Source: Planktosalinus sp963977065 (GTDB taxonomy: Bacteria; Bacteroidota; Bacteroidia; Flavobacteriales; Flavobacteriaceae). From it: a stretch of 49,869 nt of DNA. The stretch is taken from NCBI GenBank assembly GCA_963977065.1, contig CAXBNF010000019.1:1-49869 (forward strand). Direction: 5' to 3'. The notes under the pieces are model-generated. The model saw only the letters and a list, made by a program, of their open reading frames with translations, made no database searches and was not told where the DNA came from. The translations under genes and the position numbers were made by a program. Below, one piece after another: positions 34,752 to 41,961 of this stretch. How positions within the stretch are numbered: the stretch's first letter is position 1; the number at the start of each line of letters is the position of its first letter.

Positions 34752-35720
34752 ATGCGAAGTTTAGATACAGACCGGCTGCGTTCCATTCTTCAAATGCTGA
34801 AGTCCATTTCTGAGGGTGATTTTAACTACCGTATATCACGATCAAAGGAGGATGATTATATAGAAGCGATTGTTGTTTATTTGAATATGATGGCTGAGGA
34901 AATGTATGAAACTTTGACCTTTTACAGCAGTTTGCATGTTGTTGATGGCAAGCGTCATCAATTGCAGTTGCTCTTTATTTTAAATCACGATTATAAAATA
35001 CGTTATGTCACTGCCGGGGTACAGCAGCAGTTGGGTTTTGAAGCGAGTTCGCTTATCGGAACTTCCTTTTCGAGTTTGGTTGCAAAGAGTCATTTAGAGC
35101 AGTGGCGAGCTTTGGGGCGCACCATGTTGCTTACTAAGGAGTACACGCAGCAACATCCTTTTTTATTATTGAGAGAAGACGGATTAGAGCGCAATTACCT
35201 TTGTGGATTTACATCGATATTTGATGTGGAAACCTCCTCACAGTTTATCATAGTGAGTATTTCTGAGCCTGTGGTTCAAAGTAAGATACTTGAAGATGTT
35301 CCTAGAAGTAATATCTACATAAGTCATGAACATGCTGAAGGAGCCTCGAGCACCCCTTATGTATTGCGTAATAAGAAAGATGTGCAAACACTTTTTGAGA
35401 TCAAGCAGTATATTTTAAAGCACATTGATGCCCCTTTACCCAGTTTGAAGGAACTCGCACATGAATTTGGGATAAATGAGTTTAAGTTAAAGACGGGATT
35501 TAAGCAATTGTATGGAGAGACTGTATTTCGTTATTTAAAGCTTGAGCGTCTTGAAAAGGGTCATTTGTTATTGTCGAGTACCAATTTCACTTTGAAAGAA
35601 ATTTCAAAAATGTGCGGTTATAAATCGACCACTCATTTTGTGAGGAACTTCAGGGAGCATTACGGCATGCCTCCCAAGACTTTTCGTGACCAAACCTTCA
35701 AGAAAAAGCTCCGAAAATAG
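34752..35720 (+). CDS. AraC family regulator with HAMP-like and PAS domains
   Basis: The 322-residue protein has an N-terminal HAMP-like helix pair (LKSISEGDFNYRISRSKEDDYIEAI), a PAS domain (about 70-170, with FILNHDYKIRYVTAGVQQQLGFEASSLIG) and a C-terminal AraC DNA-binding domain (about 215-315, with SLKELAHEFGINEFKLKTGFKQLYG and TLKEISKMCGYKSTTHFVRNFREHYGMPPKTFR). There is no membrane segment. It likely senses a small ligand in the cytosol and controls nearby genes, such as the divergent synthase or the downstream MauE-DUF6520 genes. Confidence 0.9.
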   Translation: MRSLDTDRLRSILQMLKSISEGDFNYRISRSKEDDYIEAIVVYLNMMAEEMYETLTFYSSLHVVDGKRHQLQLLFILNHDYKIRYVTAGVQQQLGFEASSLIGTSFSSLVAKSHLEQWRALGRTMLLTKEYTQQHPFLLLREDGLERNYLCGFTSIFDVETSSQFIIVSISEPVVQSKILEDVPRSNIYISHEHAEGASSTPYVLRNKKDVQTLFEIKQYILKHIDAPLPSLKELAHEFGINEFKLKTGFKQLYGETVFRYLKLERLEKGHLLLSSTNFTLKEISKMCGYKSTTHFVRNFREHYGMPPKTFRDQTFKKKLRK

Positions 35721-35822
35721 TCCTCTTTGATTCAAATTTTAAATTACTCCTTTACCGTCTGTATAAAATACCTTAGAAACTATTTTTACTTAAGACCTTT
35801 ACTTCAAACAAATTGAGGTAGT

Positions 35823-36290
35823 ATGTTTTCAATAAAAAATCGATTTTTTGTCTATATAGAGATGGTTTTGATCTTTCTTTTTATCCTGTTGTTTGTGTAT
35901 GCAGCGGTGAGTAAGCTGGTGGATTATGAAACTTTTGAAAACCAGTTGGGTCAGTCGCCTTTGTTGAGTGCTTTTGCGGGGTGGGTTGCTCCCGGGGTTA
36001 TTATTATAGAATTGCTTATTGCATTGTTTTTAATCTTTGAAAAGACGCGATTGTTTGCGCTGTTTGGTTTTTATACTGTGATGGTGCTCTTTACCACCTA
36101 TATTCTTATCATTTTAAACTTCACTGATTTTATACCCTGTTCCTGCGGTGGGGTGCTGGAGCAGATGGGGTGGACGGAGCATCTTGTTTTTAATGTGGGG
36201 TTTATGGGGTTTGGGGTTTGGGCTGTTTTTTTAGTGAATGCGAGGTCCTCACCCCCCGGCCCCCTCTCCCAAGGAGAGGGGAAGTTTTAA
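35823..36290 (+). CDS. MauE/DoxX-like redox membrane protein with repeat-encoded tail
   Basis: The 155-residue protein has four membrane helices. NFTDFIPCSCGGVLEQMGWTEHLVFN (about 99-124) contains the paired Cys106 and Cys108 typical of MauE/DoxX-family redox proteins in Bacteroidota. MauE takes part in disulfide formation in methylamine dehydrogenase. The last 14 residues (SSPPGPLSQGEGKF) are read from a dispersed GC-rich repeat, so the native C-terminus was probably replaced. It stands 102 nt after the AraC gene and before two more secreted-protein genes. Confidence 0.85.
   Translation: MFSIKNRFFVYIEMVLIFLFILLFVYAAVSKLVDYETFENQLGQSPLLSAFAGWVAPGVIIIELLIALFLIFEKTRLFALFGFYTVMVLFTTYILIILNFTDFIPCSCGGVLEQMGWTEHLVFNVGFMGFGVWAVFLVNARSSPPGPLSQGEGKF
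36246..36289 (+). repeat. Dispersed GC-rich repeat overlapping a gene end
   Basis: The core ctcaccccccggccccctct continues to an aaggagagggg arm. Near copies lie at 48167-48205 and, interrupted, at 47743-47800. It contributes the last codons and stop of the MauE-like gene. Confidence 0.85.
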
Positions 36291-36308
36291 TAACGATTGA
36301 GATGGTTG

Positions 36309-36445
36309 GACGAGGTTGCTTCACCCCAACTCCCCCTTCAGTTAACTTTCGGAGGACACGTGCGTTGGGGTTCGCAATGACGGGAGGGTTGATTGATGAT
36401 TTGGGGTAGCTTGGACGAGGTCCCGACATTCGTCGGGATGACTGG
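36309..36445 (+). repeat. Dispersed gacgag...gcaatgac repeats, two copies
   Basis: The first (36309-36381) starts gacgaggttgcttcacccc and ends gggttcgcaatgacgg. The second (36416-36443) is short: gacgaggtcccgac then attcgtcgggatgact, a perfect gtcccgac/gtcgggat-type hairpin. Together with 36246-36289 they fill the gap to the next gene. Confidence 0.8.
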
Positions 36446-36466
36446 AAAATTATAATAAATGAAATT

Positions 36467-37528
36467 ATGAAAACAAGAACGATCATATTGTTTCTTTTAG
36501 GTTGCACTCTATTTGGGGTAGGGTTTGTTAGTGTTTTGTTTTTGATGAGTGAGGAGAAGATGCAGCGGAACAATGCGTTTCAGCGGCGGTATATGCCCGA
36601 GGCTGCTGTGGAAATGGGGCGTATGGCATTGGATAATAATGCGTATTACATTGCCGGTATGGATGGAGCCTCTATCTATTTGGGGCATGTATCTGCTCCT
36701 TTGTATTTGACTAAGGTGGATACTTCATTGACACCTACTGAGGAGGTACGTTTGGAGATTTCTGATTTGGATTTGCCTTATCAGCGAGTAAAGACCCTAG
36801 TTGTACCTCCTTATTTTTATTTGGGAGATGGTACTGTTCCTGTGCTTTTTAGAGGCAGGCTTGGTAATTATAAAGGAAGTCAGTTTTCATTTGAGGATGC
36901 TTATTTTACGGATTTTGTGGTTGCAGACAGCAGCAGGATAGGCATTGCGACACTCAGCGGGATGACCGGTTCGAAGGCATTGGGTTTACTGCGCAAAGCT
37001 GAGGGTGGAATTGAATTTGAAATAAACACATCACTTTTACAGAAACAGCAAGATGGGATTTTTGATGTAGATGGTATGTTGTTGTGGAATGAAAAGCATC
37101 AGGTTTTTATCTATACTTATTACTACAGGAATCAATATGTGGTTGCTGACAAGACATTTGCATTACAGGAAACAGGAACAACCATCGACACTATCAGCCG
37201 GGCTATCCTGGATGTGGCTCATTACAGTTCGAGGGATCAATTTAAACTGGGTGGCAGGAGTGTGTTTGTAAATCGGCAGAGTGCTACTTATGGTGATTAT
37301 TTATACATCCACAGTGACCGTTTGGGGAGGTATGAAAAGGCTTCCTTAATGGGTGATGCCAGTATTATAGATGTTTACACTATTCAAGAGCATACATATG
37401 CTTTTAGTTTTTATGTTTTTCATCAGTCCGGCCAGCGATTGTCTGATTTTAAAGTATATGGGAATTTACTGGTTGTACTTGTCGATGGGATTTTATGGAT
37501 TTACCGTTTAAACCCGAATTTTTTTTAA
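36467..37528 (+). CDS. Extracytoplasmic protein of unknown function in the DUF6520 cluster
   Basis: The 353-residue protein has an N-terminal signal anchor (MKTRTIILFLLGCTLFGVGFVSVLFLM) and a mature part rich in beta strands, with repeated aromatic-Gly turns (YLGHVSAPLYL, YFYLGDGTVPVLF, YLYIHSDRLGRYE, VYTIQEHTYAFSFYVFHQSGQRLSDF, LVVLVDGILWIYRL). This looks like a beta-propeller, perhaps six- or seven-bladed. I recognise no family name. It lies between the MauE-like and DUF6520 genes and probably works outside the inner membrane with them. Its end overlaps a hairpin at 37506-37539. Confidence 0.7.
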   Translation: MKTRTIILFLLGCTLFGVGFVSVLFLMSEEKMQRNNAFQRRYMPEAAVEMGRMALDNNAYYIAGMDGASIYLGHVSAPLYLTKVDTSLTPTEEVRLEISDLDLPYQRVKTLVVPPYFYLGDGTVPVLFRGRLGNYKGSQFSFEDAYFTDFVVADSSRIGIATLSGMTGSKALGLLRKAEGGIEFEINTSLLQKQQDGIFDVDGMLLWNEKHQVFIYTYYYRNQYVVADKTFALQETGTTIDTISRAILDVAHYSSRDQFKLGGRSVFVNRQSATYGDYLYIHSDRLGRYEKASLMGDASIIDVYTIQEHTYAFSFYVFHQSGQRLSDFKVYGNLLVVLVDGILWIYRLNPNFF

Positions 37529-37539
37529 TGGGTTTAAAC
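37506..37539 (+). terminator. Hairpin at the end of the extracytoplasmic protein gene
   Basis: GTTTAAACCC (37506-37515) and GGGTTTAAAC (37530-37539) are a perfect 10-bp inverted repeat. The stop codon lies in the loop. It may attenuate read-through into the DUF6520 gene. Confidence 0.55.
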
Positions 37540-37619
37540 TCAAGATATACTGCGCCGTATCAGGAGAACGACTGAACACCTGGAATATAGTAGGTCATTA
37601 ATTTTTAAATTTTATTATT

Positions 37620-37883
37620 ATGAAAACAAGGTTTTTTAAATTAGGAATGCCATTGATGGCATTTATGCTGGCTGTTGTATTTGCCTTTGCATTTACGCCC
37701 AGTGCTGAAGAGGAAACTGCTTTATTTCCAACTGACGGTTACATTTTTCAAAATGGAAAGTGTGAGGTTGTAAAAAATTGTAGTACCCAACCGGGTCCTT
37801 TGTGTATGCACAATGGACAAGTTTTGCGCACACAGATTAATAAGACGCAATGTGGCAGCCAGCTCTATGAGTGGGTTAATTAA
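37620..37883 (+). CDS. DUF6520 family small secreted Cys protein
   Basis: The 87-residue protein has a hydrophobic leader (FFKLGMPLMAFMLAVVFAFAFT) and a short mature part with four Cys (48, 54, 62 and 78) in GKCEVVKNCSTQPGPLCMHNG...CGSQLYEWVN. This fits DUF6520, small Bacteroidota exported proteins often placed near MauE/DoxX-like genes. Four Cys next to a redox membrane protein suggest disulfide formation. It has its own leader of about 90 nt and is followed by a strong terminator. Function unknown. Confidence 0.78.
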   Translation: MKTRFFKLGMPLMAFMLAVVFAFAFTPSAEEETALFPTDGYIFQNGKCEVVKNCSTQPGPLCMHNGQVLRTQINKTQCGSQLYEWVN

Positions 37884-37904
37884 TTAATTGATAATTAATT
37901 AATC

Positions 37905-37944
37905 AAACCGTCAGCCTTTTCATTACCAATGGCTGACGGTTTTT
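37905..37944. terminator. Bidirectional Rho-independent terminator
   Basis: AAACCGTCAGCC (37905-37916) and GGCTGACGGTTT (37931-37942) form a 12-bp stem with a 14-nt loop. A T run follows on the + strand, and Ts follow on the minus strand also. It sits between the convergent DUF6520 gene and the S9 peptidase gene. Confidence 0.92.
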
Positions 37945-37952
37945 AGCATTAT

Positions 37953-40523
37953 TTATTCTTTTAAATGGGAATCCAACCAGTTTTTGATTTGTAAGGACAG
38001 GTGTTTTTGATTTTCAATATCATTCAATACGTGCCCGTCATTTTCATAGAGGTACATCACTCCTTTTTTTCGCAATCTTCTGAGTGCCATATAAGCTTCC
38101 ATACTTTGAGTTGGGGCGACATTGTCATCCTGTTTTCCTGTCCAAATCAATAGTGGTGTAGCTAAATTTGCAAAATGATGAATGGGTGAGTTTTCCAAAT
38201 AGGCGTCTGGGTTTTCAAAAAAGGATTCTTTCATTCTCCATATCGCTTGCTCAACACGGATTATTTCTGAATGGGATGAAATGTTATACAAGCCAAAATA
38301 GAAGCTCACCAGGTTAAAAATACCTGAGCCTGCAACCGCTGCAGCAAACCTATCGGTTTGTGTAAGTATAAATGCTGTTTCATAGCCTCCAAGCGAATGA
38401 CCTATTAAGCCAATTTTTGCTGCATCAATGGGTGCGGATTGCAAAGCCTGATCGATGGCACTTTCCACACATCGTGTTGCTGATGGACCTAACTTGTTTC
38501 TTTGATAAACGATATCCGGAAGCAATACAAAATAATCATTTAATGCGTAGTCCATAAAATTAAAGCCGTAGCTGTTAAATGGTTTTGGGGGTAAAAACCG
38601 ATTTATAAAAGAGGATTGCATTTCATAGACGTGTACTACCATGGGATACTTTTTTTTCGGATTGTAGTTTACCGGGTAGATGAGTACCCCTTTTAGTGAA
38701 TCGGCAAATGGGGTGTGGTAGTAAATCATTTTTCTTTCCGGCCATTTGTAGTTGTCCCAATCCTTGTTGCTTTGGTATAGGCTTGTCGTTGTGTTTAATT
38801 TTACATCCTTTTTGACTATAGCCGGTGGTGCATCAAAACTTTCCTCATGAAATACATAAGTATGGTCACTGAGCTGATTGAGGTTCCGCAACCTTTTGTT
38901 TTTAAAAACAATTTCTTCCAATTGGTTTGAATTTGTCCATCGGTAAAAGCCCGAACTGAAATTTGTCTTGTTTTCAGCACTTAACAAGAGTTCGTTTTCA
39001 TCGTTAAAAATAGTAGTATCAAAGCTTGAATTGCCGTAGTTGGTTCTGTGATTTTTTTTGCCTTTGACCAACCTAAAGACGGTATTTTTTTGCCTGCCGT
39101 TAGTTAACTTTTGCCTAGATTTTCCATCGGTACTGATTCTCCACACATCAAACTCATCATAGATGTACACCCTGTTCCCATCAGTTGACCACCCTTCAAA
39201 ACCGTGAGGCTCGGGTGTTTGATAACTTGGTGAATACTCGTTATGGAAGCTGACCGCTAAGCCTTGCGTTAAATTGGTGTGGATTTTCTTTGTCAAATCA
39301 TAGAGCCACCAATGGTTGTCTTTGAAGTATGCCAAAGCATTTCCGTTTGGAGCAAAGCTTAGAAAGCCAATCCCAGTAAATTGTTTTTTTACTATTAAAT
39401 CTTTGTTTGCATTACCGAGGTTGATGGCATACAGGTCAACAAAGGGATTGAAGTGAAATTGAGGTTCATAATCCAGCGGGTTAAAGTTGATACCAAATTC
39501 TGCATTTGGATTATAAACAAGGTTTGGACTGTTTTTGGTGCCCAATTGTACACCTTTATTTTCACTCGGTGTCCAAACATATAACCACGGTCTTTCCCTA
39601 TCGTGGTAATTGTTTTTCCTTCTGGAGTAAAGTATCGGGTCGAAAGTATCCCAAACCTCTATGCCCGGAATATCCTCGTTATGGTTCTCCGGATTTTTGC
39701 CCTTTTTTTTACTGACGTAGAAAAACACTTTATCTCCCTCGTCATTCATTGCCAGTTCTTCGTCCACTATTGCAATGTTTGATGAACTAGCAGTCAGGTT
39801 CTTGTTTTGAAAGAACTGCAACTCTTTGCTATTCAAATCATACAGGCCTATTTGCAAGCTGTTGTCTGTTTTTGAATGGGATAAGAAAGCGAGTTTATTC
39901 CCTCTTTTGTTCCAGGTTAACTTTTTAAATGCTGTGTTTGGCAGGTTTGGTATAACCAACTGTTGGTTTGTATTTAAATCCAACAAACGAAGTGATTCAC
40001 CTGCTTTTTGGGATACCACCATTGCCAGCACCTCTTGAGCAGGGTGGGTGGTGTAACTTGTTATAAACCCCGGTTCTATCCATTGTTTTGTGTTCAGATT
40101 TCTTATTTTTAATTCATCAGTTCTTGTTTGCATTATCAAATTATTGGATAAGGCGGAAAATTCACTTGACTTTACATTGTTTATGGATAGAGATTCACCA
40201 CTTTTTAATTCAAGGAGATTCACTGACCCGGAGTTATCCATTGTTAAATACCAATTGCTATCATCACTAAACCTGCCCCAATTCCCATTTTCAAAAATTA
40301 TGGTATTTCCCGAATCCAAGTTTTTAATTGTATTGACTGAATTTCCATTGAGGCCAACTATCCTGTAATTGATCCACTTAGAGTCCTTTGAAACACCAAG
40401 GATGTACAAGTGATGCCACGGGTTTTCGTCTACCAGCTCAAAAGGTTTCAATTGCGCCTTTAGCTGCAAATTGAACAGTATTAACAAACAAAAACCCAAC
40501 GATGGTTTATAGATTCTATACAT
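37953..40523 (-). CDS. S9 family (prolyl oligopeptidase-type) secreted peptidase
   Basis: The 856-residue protein has a signal peptide (LGFCLLILFNLQLKAQ), a long WD/TolB-like propeller (about 25-600) and an alpha/beta hydrolase domain. GLIGHSLGGYETAF gives nucleophile Ser710. GKQDDNVAP gives the acid (Asp799 or Asp800) and ENDGHVLND gives His831. It is likely to cut short peptides in the periplasm. It is the last gene of the SusC-SusD-S9 operon (14 nt after SusD) and converges on the DUF6520 gene. A role in processing peptides related to that locus is inferred. Confidence 0.9.
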   Translation of the reverse strand: MYRIYKPSLGFCLLILFNLQLKAQLKPFELVDENPWHHLYILGVSKDSKWINYRIVGLNGNSVNTIKNLDSGNTIIFENGNWGRFSDDSNWYLTMDNSGSVNLLELKSGESLSINNVKSSEFSALSNNLIMQTRTDELKIRNLNTKQWIEPGFITSYTTHPAQEVLAMVVSQKAGESLRLLDLNTNQQLVIPNLPNTAFKKLTWNKRGNKLAFLSHSKTDNSLQIGLYDLNSKELQFFQNKNLTASSSNIAIVDEELAMNDEGDKVFFYVSKKKGKNPENHNEDIPGIEVWDTFDPILYSRRKNNYHDRERPWLYVWTPSENKGVQLGTKNSPNLVYNPNAEFGINFNPLDYEPQFHFNPFVDLYAINLGNANKDLIVKKQFTGIGFLSFAPNGNALAYFKDNHWWLYDLTKKIHTNLTQGLAVSFHNEYSPSYQTPEPHGFEGWSTDGNRVYIYDEFDVWRISTDGKSRQKLTNGRQKNTVFRLVKGKKNHRTNYGNSSFDTTIFNDENELLLSAENKTNFSSGFYRWTNSNQLEEIVFKNKRLRNLNQLSDHTYVFHEESFDAPPAIVKKDVKLNTTTSLYQSNKDWDNYKWPERKMIYYHTPFADSLKGVLIYPVNYNPKKKYPMVVHVYEMQSSFINRFLPPKPFNSYGFNFMDYALNDYFVLLPDIVYQRNKLGPSATRCVESAIDQALQSAPIDAAKIGLIGHSLGGYETAFILTQTDRFAAAVAGSGIFNLVSFYFGLYNISSHSEIIRVEQAIWRMKESFFENPDAYLENSPIHHFANLATPLLIWTGKQDDNVAPTQSMEAYMALRRLRKKGVMYLYENDGHVLNDIENQKHLSLQIKNWLDSHLKE

Positions 40524-40537
40524 CTTTTTTTTATGTA

Positions 40538-41944
40538 TTAATAGCCAGGGTTTTGAGGGGCCAGATTGGGATTGATTAAAAGGTCAGCTTCGGGAACCGG
40601 CCATAAAATGTTGTTTGGTTTCCAGCCGGGTTTCAGCGGGCTTAAAATCTGACCGGCAAGATTACTTCTTTTGATGTCAAACCAGCGGTGCCCGTGTTCC
40701 GTAAAGAGTTCAAATCTTCTTTCGTTCACTACTGCTTCCAAAAGTTCATTTTGAGTTGTTGCAGTTGTATTTTCCAAGCCTGCTCTTTGTCTCAGCAGAT
40801 TCAGGTCCTGTTGTGCCCCCGGGCTATTGTTTTGTTGCGCTCTGGCTTCTGCACGAATTAAATATTGTTCTGCTAAACGAAGCACGATTGTATATTCCAG
40901 GCTCGTTCCTGTATTGAAGCTTTCTTTGTATTTGTTTGGGTAGTACCAGGTTTGGTTGCCATCACTTAACTCCCCAATCCATAGTGACTTTCTCAAGTCG
41001 TTTTCTTCAAAGGCTTCCACCAAATCATTGGATAGCGCTACAAATGGTGGGGGTACCGAGCTAAAGATAAATGTTGAAGCTTCCTGAGTGTTACTGCCGG
41101 CATTTTTTGGTTTAAATTGTAAAATTGCCGAGCTGCTGTTTACCAAGAATTCGTTTTCAATGAGTGGTTCCAGATTGTAGCTCCCGGTATGGTTTATCAC
41201 GAGGGTGCTTTCTACTTCAGCTTCCTGCCAGCGGCCTCTATAGAGGTAGATTCTTGCCATTAAAGCTGAAGCTGCAAGGCTGTTTGCCCGGGTGCGTTCA
41301 GCGCCTATATAGTTTACATTTAGCAGGGCTTTGGCTTCACTTAAATCAGTGATTAATTTTTCATACACCTCGTTAACAGGTAAACGACTGACATCTTTAT
41401 TTATCCTATAGTCTGTTGAGGTAATGTAGGGAAGGTCGCCGTGTAAATTGGTCAAGTAAAAATGTATGAATGCTCTGATAAATAAAGCTTCGCCTCTCAG
41501 GTGATTTTTTAAATCATCCTTGAGTGATGATGAAGCTTCAAGACCTTCCAAAACAGAATTTGTCATAAAGATCAGGTTGTATGCCTTGTTCCAGTTGCTT
41601 TGAACAGTCAAATTTGAGGGGATGATTTGGTGTTGGTATAGGTCTTCCAGAGAACCCCAGTTAGATCCATACAAGTCGAGTTCATCTGCATACAAGCCCA
41701 TATAAATATTCAATCCTGAGGTGCCGCCAGTGAGTAGAACTTCATCCCTTAGTTTGGCATACAGTGTTGTTAATGCAGCTGTTGCGGTTGCTTCATCTTC
41801 AAAAACCACAGTGTTAGGAATTTGTCCAAAAGGGTCCTCTGCTTCTAAGAAGTCCTCACAGCTGAGGAATGTAAAAAGGATACAAATTGACAACATGGTT
41901 TTTATAATGGTGTGGACGTTGTGTTTTCTATTATTTGTTTTCAT
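40538..41944 (-). CDS. RagB/SusD family outer-membrane lipoprotein
   Basis: The 468-residue protein has a lipobox (ICILFTFLSCEDF, Cys29), TPR-like helical segments, and the closing WFDIKRSNLAGQIL...WPVPEADLLINPNLAPQNPGY typical of SusD. It should form the extracellular lid on the partner SusC channel and bind substrate. It is 17 nt after SusC and 14 nt before the S9 peptidase gene. No glycoside hydrolase is nearby, so peptide rather than glycan uptake is a fair guess. Confidence 0.93.
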   Translation of the reverse strand: MKTNNRKHNVHTIIKTMLSICILFTFLSCEDFLEAEDPFGQIPNTVVFEDEATATAALTTLYAKLRDEVLLTGGTSGLNIYMGLYADELDLYGSNWGSLEDLYQHQIIPSNLTVQSNWNKAYNLIFMTNSVLEGLEASSSLKDDLKNHLRGEALFIRAFIHFYLTNLHGDLPYITSTDYRINKDVSRLPVNEVYEKLITDLSEAKALLNVNYIGAERTRANSLAASALMARIYLYRGRWQEAEVESTLVINHTGSYNLEPLIENEFLVNSSSAILQFKPKNAGSNTQEASTFIFSSVPPPFVALSNDLVEAFEENDLRKSLWIGELSDGNQTWYYPNKYKESFNTGTSLEYTIVLRLAEQYLIRAEARAQQNNSPGAQQDLNLLRQRAGLENTTATTQNELLEAVVNERRFELFTEHGHRWFDIKRSNLAGQILSPLKPGWKPNNILWPVPEADLLINPNLAPQNPGY

Positions 41945-41961
41945 TATAGTTAGATTTTGAA

